In this document: one piece after another, positions 47,567 through 59,556 of the stretch | Layout: every line of letters starts with the position of its first letter | Numbering within the stretch: position 1 is the stretch's first letter | Assembly: GCA_029582265.1 (NCBI GenBank) | Contig: CM055837.1 | Span: 21,178,967 to 21,242,966, forward strand | From: Zoroaster sp. YZ-2022 | Taxonomy: Eukaryota; Echinodermata; Asteroidea; Forcipulatida; Zoroasteridae | Direction: 5' to 3' | DNA: 64,000 bases | Notes under the pieces: generated by a model | Told to the model about the DNA's origin: nothing | The model's database searches: none | What the model saw: the letters and a program-made list of their open reading frames with translations, nothing else | Translations under genes and position numbers: made by a program

Positions 47567-48550
47567 TTGTAAATTTTTCATAGTATATACATAATATAGT
47601 ATACATCGTATAAATTGTAACTGTTTTGTTTAGCTAGTTTTCTATGTATTCTAATTTAGTTGTAACTGTTGAATTATTTTATGTACTATTTATTTTTGTT
47701 AAATAAAACGCCAAGTTGAAATTATTAGGCCCTTATTTGATTTTCTCTCTTACTTATACTAAATCAGTCTCAATAGCGGCTAATAATTAATTAAAATATT
47801 TATGTCCCCGTACATCCTGCCTTTATAATAATGTTTTATTTGTTCTCTTATATTAAATCAGTCTCAATAGCGTGAGATGCGTCAACAAATTACAGGGGGC
47901 GAGTTTGTCGGGGGGCGAGCTTTCCGAGGGGCGAGTTTATGAGGGGGCGACTTTGTGAGGGGCGAGTTTGTTAGGGGGCGAGTTTGTACAAGTAGGGGGC
48001 GAGTTTGTAAGGGGCGAGATTGTAAGGGGCGAGTTTGCCAGGGGGCGATCTTATAACTCTACATTGTAAATTTGTCATAGTATATACATAATATAGTATA
48101 CATCGTATAAATTGTAACTGTTTTGTTTAGCTAGTTTTCTATGTATTCTAATTTAGTTGTAACTGTTGAATTATTTTATGTACTATTTATTTTTGTTAAA
48201 TAAAACGCCAAGTTGAAATTATTAGGCCCTTATTTCATTTTCTCTCTTACTTATACTAAATCAGTCTCAATAGCGGCTAATAATTAATTAAAATATTTAT
48301 GTCCCCGTACATCCTGCCTTTATAATAATGTTTTATTTGTTCTCTTATATTAAACCAGTCTCAATAGCGTGAGATGCGTCAAAAAATTACAGGGGGCGAG
48401 TTTGTCGGGGGGCGACTTTGTGAGGGGTGAGTTTGTTAGGGGGGCGAGTTTGTACAAGTAGGGGGCGAGTTTGTCAGGGGGCGAGTTTGTAAGGGGCGAG
48501 ATTGTAAGGGGCGAGTTTGCCAGGGGGCGTTCTTATAACTATACATTGTA
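47567..48550 (+). repeat. 497-bp tandem duplication
   Basis: 47567-48063 and 48064-48550 are nearly identical. Each has an AT-rich part ending GCGTGAGATGCGTCAA, then a G-rich minisatellite (GGGGCGAGTTTGT type) ending with CTTATAACT.TACATTGTA. Unit numbers in the minisatellite differ. Confidence 0.88.
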
Positions 48551-50126
48551 TGTGTGCAAACGAAATGTTGGCGTACAAATGTCCTGTATGCTATGTACGG
48601 AGAACACTCCCACTATACATGCACTGTACTAAAGCATACAGATGTACACGTACATGTCATGCATGATATTTGAACGTATGTACATTATGTACGTAGGTAG
48701 GTAGATAGCGTAGCCAAAACAACAACCGACCGAACAGAGCCAGCTGCGGCCATGATGGTAGGTGATCGTAAATGTGTTTATTTTAAAACAGTATTAAGGA
48801 TAGTTTTTGGTAAAGGTTTCTGTGGTACTGTGGTACAATCTAATTTCTATATCTTAATATTTGGAAAGGGCCCAGAAATGTTGAAACTCGGACTTGGCGT
48901 AGGCCTAAGGCCTAAGGCCCAACCAAGGCCCAAGAGAATGGATTGAAAGTCATAGATTTGCGTCCGGGAAATTTCGAAAACACATGAGGCTTTTTTTTCA
49001 TTATTCATTATTCATTATTTCCATTGATCATTAATAACAGCGCAATCACAAGATGTTTCTTCTAATTTGACGTATTCTTAATCACTTTATGTACATGCTT
49101 TCTACCTGCGAGAGAGAGAGAGAGGGAAGGGTGAAGGTAAAAGAGGAGTAACAAGGAGAATTTTGGTCATTTTAAGACTCTTTTTGTTTTGCACAAATTT
49201 ATTGGGAGAGGAGATTGAACATAGGGACTAGCGACCCAATCAACCCCCTCGCTGGTAATGTCTCTGAGTAGATACTAGAGTAGAGTAGAGGTGTTGTCTA
49301 ATTTATCAATGTCTCTTGGGGATCCGTGGCACACACTCAATCATGATAACATAGAATTACTTTGCCGATGGCAAGGAATCAGAAAGCAAAAACCATTTCA
49401 TGTTTTTATCACACCGACCGAAGACACACTAGGGTGACTAGGCCACTACATTGGACAGCATACTGTATATGTATGACTCCATCACACTAGCGATATTGGT
49501 GGCTGAAGCGACTACTATGTACTACATGTGTACAGTCGACGAGAATGCAACTGAACGTGAATCAGTCAATCGCCAAATATCGCATTATATCATATGAACC
49601 ACTAACCAGTTAAAAAATTATTCTATCGATTTTTGTGGGTACAGAAAGCGAAAACTATCTTTAAAATCCATTTTTATGATGGTTTTTGGACTTAGAAGGA
49701 TCCTATTATACTTGCTACTGCGCACAAGGACCGTGTTGGTCACTAATGTGGGAGTTGACAAGATCAGACTGACATGACTGAGGAAGTCATCGTACACCAA
49801 AATGCCTGATTTTTCATGAAATAAATATCCTGGAATAATTTGAAGAATATGTCCATCATCATCCATATATTCTTACTTAACCCTAACTCCCTAGTGTAAT
49901 TTACTAGGAACCATACCCATCCTTACAAATTCCAACACCATATGGCAAACTGTGCACACAAACTGTTGGACTCTGATTCTGGAGGTATGCCTAACCCAGT
50001 GTAAAAGACAATCAGTTTACGGGTCCAGTACCCATCCTAACAGATTCCAACAAAACCTGCTGTTGGAGTTTGACTGGATGGGGATTGTTAGGGTTAATTA
50101 ATAGTGGGTAGGTAAGATTACAGTAT
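48551..50126. other. Non-coding region
   Basis: No gene recognised. At 48740-48766 a Kozak-like GCGGCCATGATG is followed at once by GTAGGTGA, a possible very short first exon, unsupported otherwise. A (GA)n tract is at 49109-49125. An imperfect repeat is built on GTTGGA(C/G)T around 49960-50090. Confidence 0.4.
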
Positions 50127-50486
50127 AATAATAATAATAATAGAATTATATGGCGCACGTATCCACCAAACGTGCTCAAGGCGCATTACATTATTACCCC
50201 TGCTCATCAGGCACATAAATCATTCCTAAAACCATCTCAGCTCCCTGGGGAGTATACACTACAGCTCAATTGCTGCCATTTCAGTGCATATGGGCTAGTC
50301 AAACACAACAACCAACTCTGCCCTCACAGGTACCCATTCATCCCTGGGTGGAGAGAAGCAATTATTGTAAAGTGTCTTGCTCAAGGACACAAGCACCCCG
50401 GACGCGGCTGGGATTCGAACCCACATTCTGACGACTCGGCCATCAGAACACAAATCCGATGCACTAAACCGCTCGACCATGATGAA
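50127..50486 (-). mobile_element. tRNA-derived SINE (copy 2)
   Basis: Same family as 6490-6848. On the minus strand the head has TGGTCGAGCGG (A box) and GGGTTCGAATCCC (B box). The body has AAGTGTCTTGCTCAAGG complemented on plus, and the (ATT)n tail is at 50127-50141. The head is leucine/serine-tRNA-like. Confidence 0.85.
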
Positions 50487-50554
50487 CGAGAAAAAGTAGT
50501 GGTTGGATACAACATTCTTCCATAAGAGTTGCCTTTGGTGAACTAACTAAAAGG

Positions 50555-50830
50555 TCTAGTTGTCACGAGTCGAGTTGTCTCAGAGGTTGAGTTGTCACAA
50601 GGATAGAGTTGTCACGAGGGTCGAGTTATCTCGTAGTTGAGTTTTGTGGTCGAGAGTTGTCACAAGGGTTGAGATTTCTTATGACAACTGGGTTAAGACA
50701 ACTTGACCTATGTGACAACTCGACACGGACAACTTGACCCAGACAAATCGACCTTGTGACAACTCGACCACTGTGACAACTTTCATTGTGACAACTCGAC
50801 CTACGTGCCAAGTCGACATGGACAACTCAA
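50555..50830. repeat. GTCGAGTTGTC minisatellite, inverted halves
   Basis: Plus-orientation units at 50560-50670 and complementary ACAACTCGACC units at 50680-50830 form a foldback. The right edge joins the empty-site paralogue of the Helitron insertion (50821-50870). Confidence 0.85.
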
Positions 50831-50958
50831 CCCAATTTAACGTTGCTTAGAAGTGGATCATCGTTTTCCCTTGAAAAAGATTGATCACTAGGCTTATTCT
50901 TGCACCAAGAATGGCTAAAGTTCTAGCACAAATTCAATCATTTTCCCCTTAATACACA
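50821..50958 (-). repeat. Empty-site paralogue of the Helitron array locus
   Basis: Read on the minus strand: GGGAAAACGATGATCCACTTC is followed directly by TAAGCAACGTTAAATTGGG. The array flanks are the same two sequences (31613-31633 and 46197-46215), with the 14.6-kb array between. The fragment 50868-50958 also matches 30805-30893. Confidence 0.85.
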
Positions 50959-52426
50959 CAACATCCCAAATTAAATCCCATATATTTTCCCACTTTCAGA
51001 AAGCACTACTATTTACTTATTGGTGTGATTTTTGTTGTTGTACTTATTAGTTATAAAGATGCATTTTTCCCTTCTAGATCGCATCACAACTAATTATATA
51101 CATAGCAGTCTTTGTAAGGGGATCCGTAATTATCGGGTTTGATTGTTGGCAGCAGCTTGGTTTTGATTGACATATTTAACTCTTGGAAAATCCTTTTAAG
51201 AATGTTGTACATGTAAATACTAGTTACAGTAAATATACCTAATCCCTGGGGAAAATATAATATTAAATAAAAAGAAGAGTCCAAATGTATAAAAATTTTT
51301 AAATATTGTATTTTATTGAATGACATTCAAATAATAAACCATAAAAGGGCAATATAATCAACGACAATAGGCATATAATTAGGCCCTACACATTTTTAAA
51401 ACGTGTTCATGCCCATTGCCGGTGCTGGCTTTTTTCCCTCGCCCCTGTGGACGGTATCTGAGATATAAATTATAGATTTAAAATTATTTGAAAAATTATT
51501 ACAAAACGTATTTTACCGATAACACAGATGACATCGTCTATAATAATAATAATTGAACACAAAATATATAGTAGAAACCAACTTTATGATGGCTAGGCCT
51601 GGGCAAATAGTGAAATTTACTATTCGATTAATCGTGCGGCAACGATTCGATTATTTCGCGAATATTCGACTATTCGCGAATAGTTGGCAAAATTTTCCTC
51701 CATATGATCTATAAATGAAAACATGTGCTTTGAAAGTAATTTTGGCCTACTTGTAAGCTTCACACAATAGACAAATACATACATTGAGTTCTTGAATGCC
51801 TGTTGTTGTTTCCTCTTTATTTCTTGCAAAATTGTACTCGAAATAACAGAATTTGTATGTGAAAATCCAATGGTTGTCACAAGTTTGTTATTGCTTTGGC
51901 AGCTTGGGAAACTTCCAGCACAATTAGCACATGCTAATTCACGCGCACGTTTATGTTCATCCCATATTGACAGAGGAAGTCCACCTAAGCGTAATAAAAT
52001 GAACGCGGTCGAAGTTGTATTCAAGTCGTCATTAAGGTAATGCCAGTATGTTAATGGTCACCCCTATTATTTCAAATCAGTCAGTCCTTCAGATGAAACA
52101 AAAATCACCAATGTAAGCAGTGTTTATGCTCATGTAGGGCCACTCTTTAGAGCGTTATTCGTTGTTCACAAAATACAAAGCTTCCACGGTGTGCCCCGCA
52201 CTATGCTTAAAAAGTGTTCGAATCACGTGGTACCTGTTCCCTGAACTGATTTTGTGCTGTACAATTGTAAATGTATTTTTGAGTTACATGCTTTGAGCTG
52301 CAGACTGTGTGTGCATTGTGTACAAGGTTGTAATTCAGGATCCCAGTATCACGTGGCCCATTTCACAAGGTCATAATTGGATACATTTGCATAGTTGCTA
52401 TTTTATTATTTTTTCTCATTGGGCCT
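50959..52426. other. No gene recognised
   Basis: AT-rich. 51615-51685 has clustered palindromes (ATTCGATTAATCG, ATTCGCGAATA), the look of a hAT-type end, with TAGGCCTGGGC nearby at 51593. The minus frame 51620-52024 (134 codons) runs through these palindromes and I do not recognise it. Confidence 0.4.
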
Positions 52427-52926
52427 NNNNNNNNNNNNNNNNNNNNNNNNNNNNNNNNNNNNNNNNNNNNNNNNNNNNNNNNNNNNNNNNNNNNNNNNNN
52501 NNNNNNNNNNNNNNNNNNNNNNNNNNNNNNNNNNNNNNNNNNNNNNNNNNNNNNNNNNNNNNNNNNNNNNNNNNNNNNNNNNNNNNNNNNNNNNNNNNNN
52601 NNNNNNNNNNNNNNNNNNNNNNNNNNNNNNNNNNNNNNNNNNNNNNNNNNNNNNNNNNNNNNNNNNNNNNNNNNNNNNNNNNNNNNNNNNNNNNNNNNNN
52701 NNNNNNNNNNNNNNNNNNNNNNNNNNNNNNNNNNNNNNNNNNNNNNNNNNNNNNNNNNNNNNNNNNNNNNNNNNNNNNNNNNNNNNNNNNNNNNNNNNNN
52801 NNNNNNNNNNNNNNNNNNNNNNNNNNNNNNNNNNNNNNNNNNNNNNNNNNNNNNNNNNNNNNNNNNNNNNNNNNNNNNNNNNNNNNNNNNNNNNNNNNNN
52901 NNNNNNNNNNNNNNNNNNNNNNNNNN
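52427..52926. other. Assembly gap (500 N)
   Basis: Second placeholder gap of exactly 500 bases. Confidence 0.99.
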
Positions 52927-53917
52927 ACATTCCCCTTGCACATCTAAAACAATCGATTATCGATATATAAAATTTGGCTTGGTCCCATCGTCAATTTGAC
53001 CTATCTTGGAAAAGTACTCATAACTCTGTCAAAAATTATCAGATTTGGACGTTTGATGTCTCACTTTAAAGTGGAAAGGTGTATCTTTCAAACCATACCT
53101 ATATGCTGGTTACTCATTCTACGTCTGGCATTCCGTTAAATTTTGTTTCCATTTTTTTTTGAGACACACTGTATAGGCTGCATACCTCTCGCCTACCTTT
53201 TAGTGTGGTTGTTTTATTCTGTTCATGAGTCTATATGATGGCAAGATAGGGATAGGGCTGGCTTGGGTATATGTGCCCCCGAAAGTTTTTAAGAGTTTCC
53301 AATAGTCCTCTTTCCCTATGTAGATACCCATATGTTGGGCGGGGGATGATGTAACGAACGCACATCTCCATCCCGATTGACACGGAAGATTCTGCTTTCG
53401 AAAAAAAGAAAAAATAGCGTTATGAAAATGAATGAAATGTAGTCGAAGTTCGGTTGCATTTTCACAATACATGTTTGCAACTATACTAGGGTAATTTGCT
53501 ACTGATATTTGGCAACTCTACCTTTGTGGTGCTTTGTCAGGTAAGGTCCTTAATGGGTCTCTTTGTAATCAATATTTTTCTGGAATAGCATTTAAATAAT
53601 GTGGAAATAGTGTCCTTTTGCGCAAGAAGTCGGCAAATGATGTAATATCCTACTGTGAAGCTCACAACGATGTTCGGTTTTGAAAACTTTTATCCAAGTT
53701 GGAAATTTGTTTGGCCTATCTGTAATTGAATTTCATCTAGTTCATAATGAGCTATATGCCTATTTAAATACGATATCACAAACTTTGGAAATGAATTATG
53801 AGACATCATAAACTGTCATCTTTTGTTGCCATTTTCAAAGGTCCAGTTATATTAATCCAATTAATATTTAGGCCTAAGCTAATTTCATTTGTATGAATTT
53901 GAAATTTGTCTGTCCAG
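52927..53917. other. Repeat debris and intron before transporter exon
   Basis: 52930-53170 ends GAGACACACTGTATAGG, typical of a dispersed repeat end. The remainder is AT-rich and leads to a splice acceptor, GAAATTTGTCTGTCCAG (ending 53917). Confidence 0.4.
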
Positions 53918-54634
53918 GTCTAGGGTTGTTGATGATGGTACCACCTTCAATGGTGACTCAGTACTTCAAGAAATGCAAATGGAATTGATGTTCTTGGAAC
54001 CAACATTGGCCAAACAATCTGCCCTCCCTAGTTTCGTCGTCTCATTGATAATTATGGATGGACGGGAACTATGTTTATCGTTGAGCTCTCTACAATGAAT
54101 GGTGTAGTTAGCTTCCGCCCTCTTTCGTCCGCTCCAGACCAACACCGACAAGGTTACAATTCCATATATAAATCTAGAAATGGAAGTATTGATGATAAAG
54201 GGGCTACAATCACCATAGAAACGGCTAATATATCTAAGACAAACTCAGACAAAATAACACTTCCAATAGATATTGAAATGAAGGAATCCGACAATTCAAG
54301 AGAAACTATAACTGACACAAAAATTGTGGCCATTGTTTCGACAACCATTGATTTAGAAAAAAATCACGAAGAATCGAATAAGATAAAATCAACTGGAGAT
54401 TCTGAGATTGAATCGACTGATGTTACACGAACTAACCCAGACACTCAACAAGATATAAATCTTGAAATGCAGGAATTGGATAAAACAAGAGAAAATATAG
54501 ACACTGAGACAGAATCCTGTAAAGTTTCAAACAAGCCTCCAAAATCTTCAAAGTATTTGGCATTTCTGACAGTCTTTACAAACAAACTAGTCATGTTCAC
54601 TATAGGCCTACTTGTTACCAGCCTATATGCTATG
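53918..54634 (+). pseudogene. SLC16-type monocarboxylate transporter, exon 5' part (broken)
   Basis: Begins after acceptor TGTCTGTCCAG with a TM4-like segment (GLGLLMMVPPSMVTQYF), then ANGIDVLGTNIGQTI, then LIDNYGWTGTMF and NGVVSFRPL, the end of TM6. A hydrophilic loop of about 110 residues follows, as expected between TM6 and TM7 of this 12-TM major facilitator family. TM7 then starts (KLVMFTIGLLVTSLYAM). Breaks: a frame change near 53970, a TAG replacing a codon in the PP-FRRL stretch (about 54030), and a 3.95-kb transposon after 54634. The protein would import or export monocarboxylates or related acids at a membrane; this copy cannot be translated intact. The remaining exon is at 58590. 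Confidence 0.8.
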
Positions 54635-55294
54635 AGTAGTATATGTGCCGCAAATTTACCTCCATTGTAGAGGAGAGTCTGCAGTTTGTCTGGAGTGATT
54701 TTATGCAGTTTGTAACGGCAAGAACCACATTGCACCACAGTGCAGTTTTGGAATGTGGCGGAGGTGTGCAAACTCCTCAGTTTGTGTGCAATTTGTCTGG
54801 CGGAGGGGTGGAGGGGTGGAGGGGTGGAGGGAATTTTTCCGTTTATTTACAATTTTTCCGTTTTTCCACCCCTCCACCCCTCCACTCCTCTACCCCTCCG
54901 CCAGACAAATTGCACACAAACTGAGGAGTTTGCACACCTCCGCCACATTCCAAAACTGCACTGTGGTGCAATGTGGTTCTTGCCGTTACAAACTGCACAA
55001 AATCACTGCAGACAAACTGCAGACTGCTCCTCCACAATGGAGGTAGATTTGCGCCACACATGATTGAATTTTTTTTCTTCAATTTTTTACTCCCTCCACA
55101 CAAACTGCACACAAAATACTGCACAACTGCAGGCACTATTTTCCACACAAACTGCACACAAAATTAAAGGTGGAGGTGTGCAGTTTGTGTGGTGGAGGGA
55201 GTAGTGCGCAAGCGCAGCATGCATATTGATGATTTCGGGCAAGTTGAGACATAATGACACAAAAATATAAACACAAAAGAACACATTCAACTCT
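54635..55294 (+). repeat. Left terminal inverted repeat (660 bp)
   Basis: Complement of 57924-58583 with few differences. Internal palindrome: 54648-54835 pairs with 54855-55062. It contains repeated TGCAGTTTGT / ACAAACTGCA words. Confidence 0.9.
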
Positions 55295-57923
55295 GTTAGT
55301 CTTACAGTAATCCTTTATGGTTATTTTACACTATTACGTTACATCAAGGGCAGTGACAACTTAATTTCGAAGAAAATGAGTGCCTCTGCATGGGTTCTAA
55401 ACTTCTGGGTGACTTTCTATTCATCTTTAAATAGACAGTGTATTGTGAACTACAGGCCTGACATTCTAAAGCGGGCCGTTGTTTCATGTAAGTTAGACAA
55501 CTGTATTATGAGCCCTAATATCCGACTTCATTTACGGTTTCGTTGACAGTACACGCAACGAAATTCCAAGTTCCTGAGCAGTTCATTGAAGCGGAAATAT
55601 AATCCAAAACACTTCGTCCCATGTGCTCGGTATGAACGAGTGAGATGTGTAAATCTATCGTGTTACATTTATTGCAAGGAGTGTAGACTCTTAATCCCTG
55701 TAAAATTCAGTGTGAGTTGACTTTCTTTTAATTCTGTTATATTCCTGTAACGGGGAGAATAGGTACCCCACTTCCCCTTTACTGTGTATGTTATTCCTGT
55801 ATCAATATTACTAACATTTGTTTTTCTTTTCCTTAGTACTAACACCGGATTCTTGATACAAACCATAAATATCAGACACATTGTACCCTCACTTGTAAAC
55901 TGACCCAGAGGTCCAGTGGCCTCAATCATCAAATCCCATTAACCCGCTATAAACAACCACTGCTATAAACTAAGATAGAGGTTTAAGAGGCCTTGAGCTG
56001 GCCGTTGCTATAGTGCTTGCCAGGCAGCGTTGAGCCACTTGCCCATAGACATGCAATAAAAGCAGGCGGACTTTCTACAGATCTCCTATCTTCTGTATTT
56101 CTTCATATGAAACATGGCTGTATCACCTTCTTGACATCATAAAGGTAATTCCAATATGTATTCCTTGACGAGACTGGGGCAGTCATCATTACAATAATAA
56201 TTAGCAGAAAACTAATTGAAGTTCGTATTTGTTAGAAATAAGGATAATTATATTTAGGCCGATAAAGCTCTTTTGGATAGGAGTCGAAGTAAATTCGTTT
56301 TTTATTAGAGTGTTACTTATGGGTTTATCCTTATGAGAAACAATGAATGGTCTGCAGTTAATTAGGGTATTTCTGTAGAGACCAAAACGTCATGTTAGCT
56401 TACAGATTACTGTTGTTTGTAAAGAAACTGCCAAGTTTACCAGGAAGGCTAATGTGAGATTACCTACCGCGGTATTGTTTCAGTATGGGCTTCAAGCAGT
56501 CAAACTTTAACTACAACTTATTTGGGTTTATTTACTGTACAAATCTCATGTTATCTTTCTTTAATATATATTTAGTGTTGATTTAATTTTGTATTAATCG
56601 TATCGGAAGTGTTTACTTTAAGTTGTCGTAAAATGGATATACATGTAGACATAGTCAGACTAAGTGAGCAGTGATCGATTTTGTTCCAAATATATTTGTC
56701 TCTTGGGAAGATAATTAGTACTGGTATGTTTGAAATGGACAAAAAGTTCACTAAGCTGCCAGTAGATGGCAGAAAACAAACAATGTTCTTTTGAGATGTT
56801 TTCTATTGTGTAACACAATTGTTTCTGAGAACTGTTTGGGTTAAAATAATTATTTGTGACGAAAGAGGGGCACACGGTGCCTTTTGTTAATTAAAATATG
56901 ATGTTCAGGAGATTTCGCAGTAATAGAAATAACAGACATATCAATTTGATAAAATTGAAGGTGCTTTGATTCACCTTTATTTACTTGATTTACTTATTTT
57001 GGGTTATTCCACTGTGTGACTTTCATGTAAACTTGTGAGAATTGCTTGTACTCAATCTGCTTATTTCTTTTCAACCAGCTGTACAATCAATTACCCTGGC
57101 TGGGCTCTGGTTGGCCTTGGTGCTGAGGTGGGCCATTTAATGGTAGTGCTCTGTGTTGGATGGGGTAGGTTTTATAAACAAATCTCTTGCCTATACACTG
57201 ACTTAATTGTTTTATGACTGTGCCTTGCCCTCACCAGGACACACCATGTCTGGGGTTGGCCTTTAGCCAAATTAACTACTCGACAATTATTGATGGTTAT
57301 TTGGATTTAATTCTTTTGAAATTTTTAGCATGTTTTGAAAATATAAAGGAATTCAGTCATCTGTGTATTATAAGGATTGAGGGTGAATTATAGTGAAGGG
57401 AAGTAATGAGTGATTTCAGCATTGTATTAGATATTTTGAGGGTTATTAAGAGTTAGTGATTAGTTCTTGTTGATTGTAGTTGATAATATTCGTAATGGCT
57501 AAACTATTATACTTATTATTCTATGTTACAGGGTTTTCTTCTTGAGTAAAGCGTTTTATTAAAGTTTAGCCACTGTATCCTGGTCTGTAATGAGTGTATC
57601 ATTTCATGAGTTGGAACGGTCGCTTACATTCCTTATAATTCACTTGACTATCTATTGATTTCCCTAGTCCTATACATCCCTCATCATTTCCTCTCCCCAA
57701 AATCACCATATAACGTGTACAAAATTGACAAGCTAAGTCCAATAAATATTTGATTTACATTGTTTTTATATAGGGATTCTTGTTTAATGTGCATTTTTCT
57801 TGGGAATTATTAATACTTTGAGTTATAATAATTTTTGAGTTTTCTTTTATATAGTGATTTGTATCGGTAATCCATTCATTGTTACGTGAATTTAAAAAAA
57901 AAGTGAATAAAAAAATAATAAAA

Positions 57924-58583
57924 AGAGTTGAATGTGTTCTTTTGTGTTTATATTTTTGTGTCATTATGTCTCAACTTGCCCGAAATCATCAATATGCATG
58001 CTGCGCTTGCGCACTACTCCCTCCACCACACAAACTGCACACCTCCACCTTTAATTTTGTGTGCAGTTTGTGTGGAGGGAGTAGTGCGCAGTTGTGTGCA
58101 GTATTTTGTGTGCAGTTTGTGTGGAGGGAGTAAAAAATTGAAAAAAAAAATTCAATCATGTGTGGCGCAAATCTACCTCCATTGTGGAGGAGCAGTCTGC
58201 AGTTTGTCTGCAGTGATTTTGTGCAGTTTGTAACGGCAAGAACCACATTGCACCACAGTGCAGTTTTGGAATGTGGCGGAGATGTGCAAACTCCTCAGTT
58301 TGTGTGCAATTTGTCTGGCGGAGGGGTAGAGGAGTGGAGGGGTGGAGGGGTGGAAAAACGGAAAAATTGTAAATAAACGGAAAAATTCCCTCCACCCTCC
58401 ACCCCTCCACCCCTCCGCCAGACAAATTGCACACAAACTGAGGAGTTTGCACACCTCCGCCACATTCCAAAACTGCACTGTGGTGCAATGTGGTTCTTGC
58501 CGTTACAAACTGCACAAAATCACTGCAGACAAACTGCAGACTCTCCTCCACAATGGAGGTAAATTTGCGGCACATATACTACT
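57924..58583 (-). repeat. Right terminal inverted repeat (660 bp)
   Basis: Complement of 54635-55294. It ends CATATACTACT next to the GCTATG target duplication. Confidence 0.9.
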
Positions 58584-58589
58584 GCTATG

Positions 58590-59174
58590 GCGGTAACTAC
58601 TACCGTACTAATGCCACTCATCTTCCATCCAGAGCGAATAAGTCAGGGTGGTCTGATGATCAAAGCGCCATGTTACTGACAGTATATGCTATTATAGCTA
58701 TGGTTACGAGACCGAACTCATGGTTGGTTGTGGACAGGAACAACGGCGGCGCCAGACCTGTTAAACTGGGGGGCAAGAGGGGGGCAATGTAATTTTGTAC
58801 TGCTGAAAGAGCATTGACTTAGCATCGGGGAAAAAATTTGGGGGTCAAATTGGGGGGGGGGCAAAGAAAGTAAGTGGGGCATTTCCCCCGCCCCCCAGTA
58901 GCGCCGCCGCTGGACAGGAATTACATTGGTTCTTTCAAACTGCAGCTGATAGTATTATACTTGGTTCTGCCATTATAACTTTCGTGAATCCCGTTTCAGA
59001 CAATTATGTTTTCTTATTTGGATATGCGACACTTTTAGGATGTTTCTTTTGTATTGGAACGCCTCTTCGTGAACATAAAGAGTTTGGTTAGCCCATCACA
59101 AGTGCCAGCTACTCAGGTCAGCTTAATCTTGGCAATATTTTCCCTCTTCAACGGAACTGGTTCAGTCATTGCAG
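58590..59174 (+). pseudogene. SLC16-type monocarboxylate transporter, exon 3' part (broken)
   Basis: Continues in frame from 54634 after the transposon duplication (GCT ATG GCG GTA). It shows the TM7 end, then after a frame change LPSRANKSGWSDDQ and MVTRPNSWLVVDR, the TM8 and loop region of monocarboxylate transporters. It is then cut by a MITE at 58741-58912. After that come TM9-like FQTAADSIILGSAIITF, FLFGYATLLGCFFCIG and, in a further frame, VSLILAIFSLFNGTGSVIA (TM10-11). It ends at a good donor (GCAG|GTAAAG, 59174/59175). Several frame changes plus two insertions make this a pseudogene or a badly damaged allele. Confidence 0.78.
58741..58912. mobile_element. hAT-type MITE, 8-bp TSD
   Basis: A 172-bp insert flanked by GACAGGAA (58733-58740 and 58913-58920). 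Ends are CAACGGCGGCGCCAG and the complement of CAGCGGCGGCGCTAC. An 8-bp duplication and a CA(G)..(C)TG terminus are typical of hAT elements. G-run-rich interior, no ORF. It sits inside the transporter exon. Confidence 0.88.
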
Positions 59175-59391
59175 GTAAAGCCTTCAGTCTTTTAATATTT
59201 TCATTTTTGTTTTAATTTTGAAAGATATTCTTTGTTTATTTCAAACTTCAAATAAAAATAACCTCATCTTTCTGTTGGGTTGGATTTTTGAAAGGTGCCA
59301 GGCCCGTCGTCCTGCCTTCTGGCACATTCGCGAGCAGGGTTGTTTGTTTTCCGATTAGTATCACCCTATAGTGGCCTATGCTTATGTCTAG

Positions 59392-59548
<157 letters not shown>

Positions 59549-59556
59549 ATGTCTAG

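Larger units (their letters stand above)
54635..58583. mobile_element. 3.95-kb element with 660-bp inverted ends, 6-bp TSD
   Basis: Flanked by GCTATG (54629-54634 and 58584-58589). Ends are AGTAGTATATGTGCCGC and its complement. Terminal inverted repeats are 54635-55294 and 57924-58583, the same length. Each arm is itself a palindrome of about 200-base halves centred on a GGAGGGGTGG tract. The interior (55295-57923) has no recognisable transposase, integrase or polymerase. A 6-bp TSD, an AG...CT terminus and long inverted ends are features reported for Polintons, so a non-autonomous Polinton derivative is possible; a foldback element is the alternative. Confidence 0.8.

Noticed and set aside
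48740..48766. First exon of a host gene (GCGGCCATGATG|GTAGGTGA)
   Set aside because: Good start context and donor, but two codons only and no downstream exon or promoter evidence; left as a note.
51620..52024. 134-codon minus-strand protein
   Set aside because: Runs through palindromic ATTCG repeats and has no recognisable domain; not supported as a gene.
54445..58575. Open frames of 80-140 codons within 54643-58580
   Set aside because: They lie in the inverted ends, appear mirrored on both strands, and show no amino-acid constraint.
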